From an uncultured Anaerolineales bacterium (GTDB taxonomy: Bacteria > Chloroflexota > Anaerolineae > Anaerolineales > UBA6663), in assembly GCA_937952305.1 (NCBI GenBank), contig CALFZO010000006.1, positions 149,341 through 213,340 on the forward strand: a DNA stretch of 64,000 nucleotides. Reading direction: 5' to 3'. Each line of letters begins with the position of its first letter. The stretch's first letter is position 1. Below the pieces are notes generated by a model. The model searched no databases, was not told the origin of the DNA, and saw nothing but the letters and a program-made list of their open reading frames with translations. Positions 19,401 through 27,232 of this stretch are shown piece by piece. The position numbers and the translations under genes are program-made.

Positions 19401-19947
19401 CCAGGATGAGACCGGCGGCATCGCGGTCTACCTGGGGCGCGGCGACTGGCCGGCGCTGCCGGTGGGGCAGTCTGTGACCGTGCTCGGTTATTCGCGCGTG
19501 CGGAGCGGGCGCTTCGAACTCTACGTACGCACGCTGTTCCAGGTGGACGCGCCGCCCATGGAAGGCGGCGCCGGGATTGCGCCAGCACCGGGGCCGGTGG
19601 GGCCAGGGACAGCGGGATCACTGCTGACCCTGACCGGGCGCGTGGTCAAGCTTGAGTCGACGGCCTTCTGGTTGGACGCCGGCGCCGGTCCGGTGCGCGT
19701 GTTCTTCGCCGCCTCTACAGGCGTGCGCCGGCCGAAGGTGGCGCGCGGCGACATCTGGACGGTCACCGGAGTGGTGGTGGAGATGACGGCCACCAAAACG
19801 CGCGCGGCCGGCTACCAGTTGCAGCCGCGCTTCGCCGCAGATGTGCAGCCGGTGCGCGCGCGCTACGTGGCCGCGCCCGAGGCGGAGACGCCGACGCCGC
19901 CGGAAGAAACACCCCCGGACGAGGCGGCCCCGTCGCCAACGCCTTAG
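16489..19947 (+). CDS. Large exported protein with four lamin-tail domains and two OB-like domains
   Basis: 1152 aa; AAGGGGG precedes the ATG. The signal peptide ends near VPSARA (about residue 31). A Thr/Pro/Ala low-complexity stalk (to about 215) is followed by lamin-tail (LTD) domains starting near 220, 433, 622 and 788. Each opens with (V)LINEV or ISQVYGG and carries an E(L/W)-F-N-G-----L-GW motif. Two OB-fold-like segments come next (about 937-1030, WATLTGRV; and 1043-1130, LLTLTGRV), then an acidic Pro/Thr tail. LTD and OB modules often accompany secreted nucleases or phosphoesterases, yet no catalytic domain is visible here, so it may be an adhesive or scaffold protein. Linkers at about 397-432 and 597-620 are again Thr/Pro-rich. 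Confidence 0.85.
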   Translation: MRTRLFFACLQIVVVAAVLILGWPSVPSARADEPAPLDASPTLEGTLTAPPSTETPTPDPVTATLTAEPAATGTALPEGTLPATEAGSPTPAATIDPGATLTGAPDPATPTTTVAAATTEPAATATDPATPATATDSPPQSAMPSATPMPSIVAPESATPSATPTLTGTATFTPTPSATASPTFTPTPTPLPASSATPAVLSPEPPQAEAPASRAGTPSTTLVISQVYGGGGNAGAPYRNDFIELRNLGPSAVDLGGWSVQYAPATSGSWQSVALAGLVQPGSTYLLQLGSGGGEGAALPAPEAAHSLNIAASAGKVALVSEAAPLAGSCPDSALVVDFLGYGVTASCYETAPTGNLSAGAAAHRMGPADTDHNAVDFGVAAPSPHGNVVSPPTSTTTPTPTPTPTVTPTLPVTVTATATPTASSTISPAAPGSVLINEVVTDPQQDWSGGGFGPVPGAGPVSDTDEWIELLILADGLDLTAWTLELRDGSDVSGDLTEAGAFQVVRYLGAGSAAATRAGDRLVLGNVRGSGTLNNAVTVQLLDSHGGLIDAVTLGGGAPSGDADSAAEEAVARRPDGAGLWVRQAATPGQANDLAPQPTPTATATATVTPTAAATPSAYPAGAVLINEVAWAGTAASANDEWLELFNPGPIPIALAGWRLSDGGDIDLSFPPGLAIPAGGFLLLERTDDSTIADVPADLLYSGGLSNGGETLVLRDATGSVIDIAAGAGGWPAGDAALFATMERAGGGWRTQAGAATGHAADGSPLRGTPRGLNSAYRPAPTPVSYPATVLLNEVLPAPGDGSDEFVEVFNTGAEAVDVSGWQLDDSAGGSAPFHLPAGTVVGPRALLAFSKSETGLAFNNSGDTARLLHPDGGVADELVYTRSPGVDVSWARVPDGGAWAATTQVTPGLPNTAAPPAEGGPPADSGAPEQEAASVPIGVFRTWPAGAWATLTGRVTVPAPLFGPRQIYLQDETGGIAVYLGRGDWPALPVGQSVTVLGYSRVRSGRFELYVRTLFQVDAPPMEGGAGIAPAPGPVGPGTAGSLLTLTGRVVKLESTAFWLDAGAGPVRVFFAASTGVRRPKVARGDIWTVTGVVVEMTATKTRAAGYQLQPRFAADVQPVRARYVAAPEAETPTPPEETPPDEAAPSPTP

Positions 19948-20283
19948 GACCGACATATCCCTTGGGGCCGCGCCGCTACGCCGGCGGGTGGGTGGCGCGT
20001 TTGGGCAGCCGGCTGGAAATTGCGCAGACTTCCGTTTGGGGCCGGTCGAGCGCCGCCCAGGCAGGGTGTTTGTGCTAAGATGAATCCAGTTTGACCCCCG
20101 CCCTCGCCTTACAACTGGTGCCCGCTGATCAGGCTCCGTCCGACGGAGCCGGCGTTGTCGTCAAGGCGGCGCGTCCGCGCGCCCTCAAGCGCCGGCTGCG
20201 TTGATCAGGAAAGGAGGGAACCACCGCCAAGCCCGCCGGACAGTCGTATCCAGCGTCCCATCTTCGGCAAAGGAGATCACCCT
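19948..20283 (+). other. Non-coding region upstream of the secreted hydrolase
   Basis: 336 nt. It holds an extended -10 promoter (20073-20081) and an isolated AAAGGAGGG at 20210-20218 that is not followed by a start codon within 15 nt. The functional ribosome site AAAGGAGAT is directly before the ATG at 20284. The leader is therefore about 195 nt. No recognisable riboswitch fold was identified by eye. Confidence 0.5.
20073..20081 (+). promoter_or_regulatory. Extended -10 promoter
   Basis: TGC-TAAGAT, an extended -10 (TGnTAnnAT type), in an otherwise GC-rich gap. It would drive the secreted hydrolase with a long leader. Confidence 0.4.
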
Positions 20284-21486
20284 ATGACCATGTCACGCGT
20301 CATTCTCCTAGCCGGTCAGGCCGGCCTCCGGTCTGCCGTCATCCGGATCCTGTTCGCGGGTCTGTTGGCCCTCGGCCTCGCCTCCCCCGCGCTGGCCGAA
20401 GCCGCGCCCGCCGCGCCCATCCCCGGACCATGTGTGGACAGCGTCCTGCCCGGCGGCGCCCTGGCCAAGCTTTGCGTGCCCGCCGCCGGCTGGAACGGCG
20501 ATCTGGTCCTTTACGCGCACGGCTACGTCCCGGCCGGCGCGCCGCTGAACGCGTACGAATCCCAGCTGAGTCTGCCGGACGGCACCTATCTGCCGGCCCT
20601 GCTGCAGAGCCTCGGGTACGCCTTCGCCGCCACCAGCTATCGCGTCAACGGTCTGGCCATCTTGCCCGCCCTGGACGATCTGGAGGAATTAACCGCCGCC
20701 TTCAGCGCCCAGTACGGCCAACCCGGCCACACCTACCTCACCGGCGTCTCCGAAGGCGGCCTGATCACGGCGCTGGCCGTGGAACAGGCGCCCGGCTTGT
20801 ACGATGGCGGCCTGGCCACCTGCGGCCCCCTCGGCGACTTCCGCCAGCAGATCAATTACTTCGGCGACTTCCGCGTGCTGTTCGACTACTTCTTCCCCGG
20901 CACGCTGCCGCCCACCGCCATCAGCATCCCGGCCAGCGTCCCGCTCAACTGGGAGAACGTGTATGTCCCGGTCATCAGCGCCCGGCTCGCCCAAGACCCC
21001 CTGGCGGCGGCGGCGTTGATGCGCACGTCCAACGCGGCCTTTGACACCGCCGACCTGACGACGATCGGCCAGACTACGCTGGGCGTGCTGTGGTACAACG
21101 TCTTCGCCACGAACGACGCCGCCGCCAAGCTCGGCGGCAACCCGTTCGACAACACCCAGCGCTGGTACAGCGGCTCGCGCAACGACCTGCGCCTCAACCG
21201 GCTGGTGGCGCGTTTCCCGGCCAGCCCGACGGCGCTCGGCAATCTGGGCGCGTATCAGACCTCCGGCCAGCTGACCGTCCCGCTGGTGGCCCTGCACACC
21301 ACCGCCGACGAGATCGTGCCCTACGGGCAGGCCCGAACCTATGCGGCCAAGGTCCAAACGTCCGGCGCCGGCCGCTTCACGCTGCTGCCGATCCAGCGCT
21401 ACGGCCACTGCAACTTCACGTCGCAAGAAGTCCTGACGGCCTTTGCCGTGCTGGTGCTGCAGGTCACTGGCCAGGCGCTGCCGTAA
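20284..21486 (+). CDS. Secreted alpha/beta hydrolase
   Basis: 400 aa from the ATG at 20284, chosen for the AAAGGAGATCACCCT ribosome site and for the signal peptide that follows (hydrophobic core ILFAGLLALGLASPALA, cleavage near residue 40). Catalytic residues of a serine alpha/beta hydrolase are seen: LVLYAHGY (oxyanion loop), nucleophile elbow GVSEGG, Asp in HTTADEIVP, and His in RYGHCNF. The overall layout resembles secreted peptidase/esterase-like hydrolases; the substrate is unknown. A strong terminator follows. Confidence 0.85.
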   Translation: MTMSRVILLAGQAGLRSAVIRILFAGLLALGLASPALAEAAPAAPIPGPCVDSVLPGGALAKLCVPAAGWNGDLVLYAHGYVPAGAPLNAYESQLSLPDGTYLPALLQSLGYAFAATSYRVNGLAILPALDDLEELTAAFSAQYGQPGHTYLTGVSEGGLITALAVEQAPGLYDGGLATCGPLGDFRQQINYFGDFRVLFDYFFPGTLPPTAISIPASVPLNWENVYVPVISARLAQDPLAAAALMRTSNAAFDTADLTTIGQTTLGVLWYNVFATNDAAAKLGGNPFDNTQRWYSGSRNDLRLNRLVARFPASPTALGNLGAYQTSGQLTVPLVALHTTADEIVPYGQARTYAAKVQTSGAGRFTLLPIQRYGHCNFTSQEVLTAFAVLVLQVTGQALP

Positions 21487-21511
21487 GCGACCCTCCCCCG
21501 TCAGAGACACA

Positions 21512-21550
21512 ACGCGCGGCGAGGCCAACACCTCGCCGCGCGTCATTTAA
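21512..21550 (+). terminator. Intrinsic terminator after secreted hydrolase
   Basis: Perfect 13-bp inverted repeat ACGCGCGGCGAGG (21512-21524) / CCTCGCCGCGCGT (21531-21543) with a 6-nt loop, then CATTTAA. It separates the plus-strand hydrolase from the converging minus-strand cluster. Confidence 0.75.
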
Positions 21551-21567
21551 TCGCCGTCGTCCCCGGT

Positions 21568-21939
21568 TCAGCGCTTGCGCGTGGGATCGCCCTTGGTGGT
21601 GTTGAGGCGCACCGCCTGGCGCACCAGCGCCTTGAACGCCGTGGGCCGGATATCCCGCCGGCTGGTCAGCTTGATGTGGCGCATCCGGTCACCGTCCCCT
21701 TGCAGCAGACCGCCGGGGTCGGCCATCTCCGCGCCGCGCCAGAAGCCGAAGTTGATGTGCGCTTTGTGCGCCTTGATGAAGATCAGCGGCCCGCCCTGCT
21801 CGTAGACGGGCTGGGCCCACTTGACGGTCTCGACCGCCTTGGGCGCCGCGCTCCGCACCAGGCGGCGCAGGGCGCTGACGATCTCGGCCTGCTCGGCCGG
21901 CAGGGCGCGCACATACTCGTCGACCGTTCGTGTCGGCAT
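21568..21939 (-). CDS. DUF1801 (YdhG-like) protein
   Basis: 123 aa, starting at the ATG at 21939 with GGAGG upstream. The pattern VDEYVRALP..., KAVETVKWAQPVYEQGGPLIFIKA and INFGFWRGAEM is that of the DUF1801/YdhG fold, a small beta-rich domain with no established biochemical role. It is the last gene of the minus-strand group and its start overlaps nothing. The VOC gene ends about 15 nt upstream, so the two are probably co-transcribed. Confidence 0.85.
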   Translation of the reverse strand: MPTRTVDEYVRALPAEQAEIVSALRRLVRSAAPKAVETVKWAQPVYEQGGPLIFIKAHKAHINFGFWRGAEMADPGGLLQGDGDRMRHIKLTSRRDIRPTAFKALVRQAVRLNTTKGDPTRKR

Positions 21940-21953
21940 ACGGCCTCCGCCTC

Positions 21954-22364
21954 TCAGTGGTGCTGCGTCAGGCTGAACCAATTCCCAAAGCCGTCTTTGA
22001 AGATCGCCTCCACGCCGTAGGGCCGGGCCTGCGGCGGAGCGATGAACTCCACGCCCTGGCGCTGCAGTTGTTCATAGGTCGCCTGGCAATCGTCGGTCTC
22101 GAACACGCCGGTGCCCATCAGCCCGCGCTCCAGGACGGCACGCAGGAGTTTGGCCGATTCTTCGTCCATCATCCCGCCCGGCTGCACAGCGTACAGGATC
22201 AACTCCAGGTCCGGCTGGCCTTTGGGGCCGACGGTCAACCAGCGGAAGCCGCCGTCCAGGCGGAAGTCGGTGCGGACCTCAAAGCCGAGTTTGTGCGTGT
22301 AGAAGGCCAGGGCCGCGTCCTGGTCGGTGACGTAGATGGTGGCGTGCGACAGCTTGGTGATCAT
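21954..22364 (-). CDS. VOC / glyoxalase family protein
   Basis: 136 aa, AGGAG before the ATG. A vicinal-oxygen-chelate fold is indicated by ATIYVTDQDAALAFYTHKLGFEV in the first half and GVEAIFKDGFGNWFSL in the second. The metal-ligand positions include His8 and a C-terminal region with only FGNWF, where many enzymes have D-GN-. It could be a glyoxalase-like enzyme or a resistance-type binding protein. Cluster partners are AraC, ABM and DUF1801 genes. Confidence 0.85.
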   Translation of the reverse strand: MITKLSHATIYVTDQDAALAFYTHKLGFEVRTDFRLDGGFRWLTVGPKGQPDLELILYAVQPGGMMDEESAKLLRAVLERGLMGTGVFETDDCQATYEQLQRQGVEFIAPPQARPYGVEAIFKDGFGNWFSLTQHH

Positions 22365-22391
22365 GCTAGCTCTCCTGCGCGTGGATTGCCG

Positions 22392-22706
22392 TTACACACT
22401 CAGCCCCTTGGCCCACACCGGCCGCGCCAGCCCGACTTCCGGCTGGCCGGCCAGCAATGGGCCGGCCGCTTGCATGTAGCTCCAGAACCAGGGGCGCTGC
22501 CCAGCCTGCTCAAACGCCTCCCGGCTGGAGTAAATCTCGAACAGGTAAAACGTGTCGGCGTCGTTTTCGTCCAGGCAGACGGCCGCCGTCTCCTGCCCGT
22601 AGTTCTCGGCCGCATGGGGCGCCAGGTGTTGCTCATACAGGCGATAGACCGCGTCGCGTTGGCCGGGCAGGGTCTTTGTCTTGATGACGACAGCGAGCTT
22701 AGGCAT
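22392..22706 (-). CDS. Antibiotic biosynthesis monooxygenase (ABM)-like protein
   Basis: 104 aa from the ATG at 22706 (GGAGG 10 nt upstream). The small ferredoxin-like ABM fold is suggested by KLAVVIKTKTLPGQRDAV, ENYGQETAAVCLDENDADTFYLFEIYSSREAF (in part) and the W.F.SY segment. Members act as cofactor-less monooxygenases or haem-degrading proteins; which applies here is unclear. It lies between the AraC regulator and the VOC gene on the same strand. Confidence 0.75.
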   Translation of the reverse strand: MPKLAVVIKTKTLPGQRDAVYRLYEQHLAPHAAENYGQETAAVCLDENDADTFYLFEIYSSREAFEQAGQRPWFWSYMQAAGPLLAGQPEVGLARPVWAKGLSV

Positions 22707-22793
22707 AGTCGGTTGGCCTCCAGTCAACAAAGGGCGTTGTTGAAGACAGGATAACCGAGGGCCAGAACAGATGTCTTCTCGAAAATTGCGCTG

Positions 22794-23234
22794 TTAGCGG
22801 GCTGGCGTATCGGTCGGCACGCCGGCCATCTGCAGGAAGCAGGCCGGGATGAAGCGCCGGCGCGCCACCATCACCGCCCGGTAGCGCTGCGGCGGCTGAC
22901 CGACGGCGCGCGTGAACAGACTACTGAACGAGCCCAGGCTCTGAAAGCCCACCGCCAGGCAGACCTCGGTCACGGTGAGCCGGCCGGCCGCGAGCAACTC
23001 CTTGGCCTTGGCGATGCGGCGTCTGATCAGGTACTGATGGGGCGTCTGGCCGTAGGCCTGGCGGAAGAGGCGGATGAAGTGGAAGCGCGAGAAGTGGGCT
23101 TGCCGCGCGACCCGATCCAGGTTGAGCGGTCCCGCAAAGTGGGCGTCCATAAGAGCGCGCGCCTGGCGCAGGCGGTGCCGCATCTCAAGGCGGCGGCGTG
23201 GCTGACCAGAGAGGCCGGCGAAAGGAGACCACAT
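22794..23234 (-). CDS. AraC family transcriptional regulator (short)
   Basis: 146 aa; the start is uncertain (ATG 23234, or 23183 without the first 17 residues). Almost the whole protein is the double-HTH AraC DNA-binding domain: LDRVARQAHFSRFHFIRLFR for the first HTH, TVTEVCLAVGFQSLGSFSSLF for the second, ending in the typical PPQRYR. There is no ligand-binding domain. It likely controls the downstream ABM, VOC and DUF1801 genes, an arrangement common in soil bacteria. Confidence 0.9.
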   Translation of the reverse strand: MWSPFAGLSGQPRRRLEMRHRLRQARALMDAHFAGPLNLDRVARQAHFSRFHFIRLFRQAYGQTPHQYLIRRRIAKAKELLAAGRLTVTEVCLAVGFQSLGSFSSLFTRAVGQPPQRYRAVMVARRRFIPACFLQMAGVPTDTPAR

Positions 23235-23389
23235 AAAGAAGGCGTCTTGACGTCTGAGAGCTGATCGTTATGACGGCGACAACGCATTTATAGCGTGAGG
23301 CCGGCCGGGCGTTGGGAGAAAGTTAGTGCCTGGCGCCGTGCCCGCTGCCGCTTCGCGGATCGATCACGCTATTTTCACTCTAAACCCGC

Positions 23390-23418
23390 TTGAAGCTGGT
23401 TGGCGGGAACCCTATCAT
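23390..23418 (+). promoter_or_regulatory. Sigma-70-type promoter of the 1109-aa exported protein
   Basis: TTGAAG (23390-23395), exactly 17 nt, then TATCAT (23413-23418). This is the best -35/-10 pair in the divergent gap between the AraC gene and the gene at 23507. The predicted leader is about 80 nt. Confidence 0.6.
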
Positions 23419-23506
23419 GACGCCGTCCAATTTCGTGAAGTTGACCAGCGCCATCTTGAACGACCGTCCGGCTTGACTGGGATGCGGCTGGACAAAAGGG
23501 GCCACC

Positions 23507-26500
23507 ATGCTCATGCGTACAGACTACCATCGGATTAGCCAAACGGTTCGGGCCGGCCTGCTGATCAGCGCGGTCTGCCTCTGGCTGGGCGTCCTGCCAC
23601 AGCCAGCCGCGGCTCTCAGCGGCGTCCACCAGGTCCCGGCCAACCTGTTGACCAACGGCGGCTTCGAGGCCGGCTCCCTCACTGGCTGGGAGGTCACCGG
23701 CAGCCTGTCCGTCACCGCCGCCGCCGCCGCCACGGGCGCTTACGGCGCGTACATGCCCACCACCGGCCGCCTGGACCAGGTCTTCGCCACCACGCCCGGC
23801 CAGGTCTACACCGTCACCGCCCGGCTGCGCATCGACCAGCAGATCGTCACGCCCACGTGGGGCGGTCTGCGCTTTCAGGTAGTCAACTCCAGTTGGTCGC
23901 AGCGCGCGGCCAGCCCCTACTACACCACGGCCAACTCGCCGGCCAGCGTGTGGACATTCGTCCAGTTCAGCTTCACGGCCAACACCGCCACCTCGCGCCT
24001 GGTCTATGAGAACTTCAGCGGCGGCGGCCAGTTCCGGGCCTCGGCCGACGACCTCCAGGTCAGCGCCGCGGCGTCCGCGGCGACGGCCACCGCCCTCCCG
24101 GCGACGGCCACGCCGTCCCACACACCCACCGCGCCGGCGCCAACGGCGGCCCCGTCTTCCACCTCCAGCGCGCCGACCGCGACGCCGGCCAGCCCGCTGC
24201 CCCCCACGGCCACGCCCAGCCCCGCCGGGGCGCCGGTCTTCCTGCCGATCGGCGTCGGCTACTCGGACGTGATCCCGCACCAGCTGGTGCGCGCCGGCGA
24301 CGATCGCGTGTACGCCTTCGCGGCGCAGCCGTACACCTCGGCCCTGCGCGCTTACTGGACCGCGAATCCCGGTCTGCCGGCCGCCGGCGCCGTCTTCAAC
24401 ACGCTCCTGGTGAACGACTCCAGCAACCTCTTGTCCGTCGACGCCGCCTATGACGGCGCCGCGTACATCCACGTGCTGGTCAACACCAACGCCGGCGTCC
24501 TCAAAGACTACGTCTTCGACCTCGCCACGCACACGTTCCGGACGCCGGTGACCCTGGCCAGCGGCAACCCCACCGTCGGCGGCGATTACATCGGCACCAG
24601 TGGTGTCTCGGGCCTGTTCGACCAGAAAGGCGAGCTGCACCTGGCGTACTGGTCCGCCAACCAGCACATCACCCACCAGGCCTTCACCTACGACGCGGCC
24701 GCCCATACGCTGACCGCGGTCGGCGCCGCGGTCCAGGTGGACGCGCTCGGCAGCGCCAATCATCCGGTCCTGGCGATCTCGCCGCTCGATCAATCAGTCA
24801 CGGTGGCCTGGGTGTCCCAAGCCACGGCGCCGGCCCGCATCCTGGCCCGGTCCCGCACCGCCCTCGGCAGCTGGGGCGCCGTCGAGACCGTCAGCCTGGC
24901 GCCGGTCTGGACCAGCACCAACGCGGGCATCAACATTGATCAGGGGCCGAGCTTGCTGATCGACACGGCCGGCACCCGGCACCTGCTTTACATCGAGGAC
25001 TGGGACACTTCTGGCGACTACGGCCGCGTGCATTACGCCGCCAGCACCGGCGGCGGCTGGGCCGACCAGGCTCTGCCGGCCTACTCGCACGACCCGGCCC
25101 TGGCCGTGGATGGCGCCAACCGTCTGTACCTGATAGGTCACGGCCACCCCAACAACGCCCAGCTACAGCCCGGCAACCCGGCCTGCCGCAGCATGGACGA
25201 GATGTGCCTGATGCCACGCAACAGCGACGGCACCTGGGGGCCCACGCAGCTCTTCGCGCCGCGGCCCGGCCTCGAGTCGTTTGACGCCAGCCCGTCGGTC
25301 AAGTGGTCCGTCGTCGGCTTCAACCGCCCGGAGGCGCTGGAGTTCCTGTTCTTCTCGACACCCTACAACGCCCCGCTGCTCTACTACGGCCGTTTTGAAA
25401 CCGCCTCGAGCGCGACGCCCACGCCGCTGCCGACGAACACCGCCACGGCGGCGCCTTCGCAGACGCCGTTACCGACGAACACGCCAACACCGCTACCCAC
25501 GGCTGCGGCTTCAGCGACGCCTTCGCAAACGCCGCCGCCGACAAACACGCCAACACCGCTGCCCACGAATACGGTGTCAGCGACGCCTTCGCAAACGCCG
25601 CTGCCGACGAACACGCCGCCGGCCACGGCTCTCCCAGACCTGATCTTCGCTGATGATTTCGAGGCCGGGTCGCTGCTGGCCTGGACCAGCGCCGTCACCG
25701 ACAGCGGCGACCTGCGCGCGGCGTCGGCCGCCGCCCTGGTCGGAGCCAACGGCTTGCAGGCCGTCATCGACGACAACACCGCCGTCTACGTGACCGACGA
25801 CAACCCTAACGCCGAGCGCCGTTACCGGGTCCGCTTCTACTTCGACCCCAACTCGGTCACCATGGCCAACAACGACCTGCACGTCCTCCTGTACGGGTAC
25901 TCGGGCGCCTCCACGGCCGTCCTGCGGGTGGAGTTCCGGCGCTCGAGCAGCGCCTACCAGTTGCGCGCCGGCCTGCTCAACGACGGCACGAGCTGGACCT
26001 CCACCAGCTACGTCACCGTCAGCGACGCCCCGCACGTCGTCGAGCTCGACTGGCGCGCCTCGGCCGCGGCCGGCGCCAACTCCGGCGGCCTGACCTTCTG
26101 GATCGACGGCACCCAGCGCGCCAACCTGACCGGCACCGACAACGACACCCGCCGCCTGGACCGCGTCCGCCTCGGCGCCGTGACCGGGATCGACGCCGGC
26201 ACGCGCGGCACCGTCTTCTTCGACGCCTTCGAGGCGCGCCGCGAGAGCTACATCGGTCCGGCCGCCGGCCCCACGCCCACCGCGACACCCACCACCGTTC
26301 CACCGACCGCGACGAGCCCGGCGCCGACGCTCACGCCCACCGCCAGCGGCGTTCCGCCCACGGCCACTCCGCCCGCGCCCACACCGACCGCCCCGCCGGC
26401 CGCCGCCAATCTGCTGAACAACGGCAGCTTTGAGACCGGCTCGCTCGCCGGCTGGGAGGACTACGGCGGCATGTCGGTGCCGGTTTCGGCCGCCTACACC

Positions 26501-26836
26501 GGCGCCTTTGGCGCCTACATGCCCAGCGACGGCCGCATCGACCAGGTCTTCGCCACCACCCCCGGCCAGGTCTACACCGTCACCGCCCGCCTGCGCATCG
26601 ACCAACAGACCGTCGCGCCCACCTGGGGCGGCCTGCGCGTCCGCGTGGTCAATGCCACTTGGATGCAGCTCGCCACCAGCCCGCACTTCACACTCGCCAA
26701 CTCGCCGGCCGGCACGTGGACGCTCGTCCAGTTCACGTTCACGGCCAACACCGCCACCACCCGCCTCAATTACGAAAACTTCAGCAACGGCGAATATCAG
26801 GCCTCGGCCGACGCGTTCAGCGTGACGGGGCCGTGA
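23507..26836 (+). CDS. Giant exported protein with duplicated terminal CBM-like modules
   Basis: 1109 aa; AAAAGGGG precedes the ATG. It has a signal peptide (core AGLLISAVCLWLGVL). A jelly-roll CBM4/9-like module (about 45-187: NLLTNGGFEAGSLTGWE, YENFSGG) is followed by a Thr/Pro linker. A beta-propeller-like region comes next (about 244-630, repeated Asp/Trp-containing blades). Then come a 22-residue tandem repeat linker, a LamG-like domain (about 707-920), another linker, and a second copy of the CBM-like module (967-1109: NLLNNGSFETGSLAGWE, YENFSNG). The two modules are close copies. No catalytic residues are obvious; it may bind carbohydrate at the cell surface. No C-terminal anchor is seen. 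Confidence 0.85.
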   Translation: MLMRTDYHRISQTVRAGLLISAVCLWLGVLPQPAAALSGVHQVPANLLTNGGFEAGSLTGWEVTGSLSVTAAAAATGAYGAYMPTTGRLDQVFATTPGQVYTVTARLRIDQQIVTPTWGGLRFQVVNSSWSQRAASPYYTTANSPASVWTFVQFSFTANTATSRLVYENFSGGGQFRASADDLQVSAAASAATATALPATATPSHTPTAPAPTAAPSSTSSAPTATPASPLPPTATPSPAGAPVFLPIGVGYSDVIPHQLVRAGDDRVYAFAAQPYTSALRAYWTANPGLPAAGAVFNTLLVNDSSNLLSVDAAYDGAAYIHVLVNTNAGVLKDYVFDLATHTFRTPVTLASGNPTVGGDYIGTSGVSGLFDQKGELHLAYWSANQHITHQAFTYDAAAHTLTAVGAAVQVDALGSANHPVLAISPLDQSVTVAWVSQATAPARILARSRTALGSWGAVETVSLAPVWTSTNAGINIDQGPSLLIDTAGTRHLLYIEDWDTSGDYGRVHYAASTGGGWADQALPAYSHDPALAVDGANRLYLIGHGHPNNAQLQPGNPACRSMDEMCLMPRNSDGTWGPTQLFAPRPGLESFDASPSVKWSVVGFNRPEALEFLFFSTPYNAPLLYYGRFETASSATPTPLPTNTATAAPSQTPLPTNTPTPLPTAAASATPSQTPPPTNTPTPLPTNTVSATPSQTPLPTNTPPATALPDLIFADDFEAGSLLAWTSAVTDSGDLRAASAAALVGANGLQAVIDDNTAVYVTDDNPNAERRYRVRFYFDPNSVTMANNDLHVLLYGYSGASTAVLRVEFRRSSSAYQLRAGLLNDGTSWTSTSYVTVSDAPHVVELDWRASAAAGANSGGLTFWIDGTQRANLTGTDNDTRRLDRVRLGAVTGIDAGTRGTVFFDAFEARRESYIGPAAGPTPTATPTTVPPTATSPAPTLTPTASGVPPTATPPAPTPTAPPAAANLLNNGSFETGSLAGWEDYGGMSVPVSAAYTGAFGAYMPSDGRIDQVFATTPGQVYTVTARLRIDQQTVAPTWGGLRVRVVNATWMQLATSPHFTLANSPAGTWTLVQFTFTANTATTRLNYENFSNGEYQASADAFSVTGP
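23642..24066 (+). repeat. Direct repeat copy 1 (CBM-like module)
   Basis: First copy of a module duplicated within the same gene; the second copy is at 26408-26833. The offset between the copies is 2766 nt (922 codons, in frame). Stretches such as the one starting GACCAGGTCTTCGCCACCAC are identical in both. Confidence 0.85.
25453..25620 (+). repeat. 66-bp tandem repeat in linker
   Basis: About 2.5 copies of a 66-bp unit starting at GCCTTCGCA (25453, 25519, 25585). It encodes a 22-residue Pro/Thr/Ser unit of the form PSQTP-PTNTPTPLPT-. The copies differ at a few codons, so the repeat is drifting but still in frame. Confidence 0.85.
26408..26833 (+). repeat. Direct repeat copy 2 (CBM-like module)
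   Basis: Second copy of the module at 23642-24066, same strand and frame. Codon changes are scattered but long blocks are identical, so the duplication is fairly recent or is kept similar by gene conversion. Confidence 0.85.
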
Positions 26837-26899
26837 GGCCGCCGCCGACGGCCGAGGCGGTGTGCGCCCGCGCCTCGGCCGTCGGCCGGACCCGGATGC

Positions 26900-26905
26900 T
26901 ATAAT
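26900..26905 (+). promoter_or_regulatory. -10 box of gatC (leaderless)
   Basis: Perfect TATAAT with 6 nt to the ATG of gatC. This is the same geometry as azlC, with no Shine-Dalgarno. Confidence 0.65.
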
Positions 26906-26911
26906 GGGCGC

Positions 26912-27199
26912 ATGACCCTGTCGCTGGCGGAAATCGAGCACATCGCGGCCCTGGCTCGTCTGCGTCTGACCGACGCCGAGAAGGCCCGTTACCGCGAGCA
27001 GCTTTCGGCCGTCCTGGATTACATGGCGCGCCTGCGCCAGGTGGACACCACCCACATCGCGCCGACCGCGGCCATGCTGCCCCTGCAAACGGTGCTGCGC
27101 CGCGACGAGGTCCAGCCCTCCCTCTCCCCAGCCGAACTGCTGGCCAATGCGCCGGCCGCCGACGGCGACACCTTCCGCGTGCCGCCGGTGCTGGAGTAG
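26912..27199 (+). CDS. gatC: Asp/Glu-tRNA amidotransferase subunit C
   Basis: 95 aa. The opening (SLAEIEHIAALARLRLTDAE), the LDYMARLRQVDT segment and the C-terminal FRVPPVLE are classic GatC. It stabilises GatA in the GatCAB complex, which converts Glu-tRNA(Gln) and Asp-tRNA(Asn) to the amidated forms in bacteria lacking the direct synthetases. It is followed by gatA after 33 nt. Confidence 0.95.
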   Translation: MTLSLAEIEHIAALARLRLTDAEKARYREQLSAVLDYMARLRQVDTTHIAPTAAMLPLQTVLRRDEVQPSLSPAELLANAPAADGDTFRVPPVLE

Positions 27200-27232
27200 C
27201 CCGCCGCCCGCGGGGGATATCGGCCGGCCGCC

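Noticed and set aside
20210..20218. Strong Shine-Dalgarno AAAGGAGGG as the start of a gene
   Set aside because: No ATG, GTG or TTG within 15 nt downstream; the real start has its own ribosome site at 20284.
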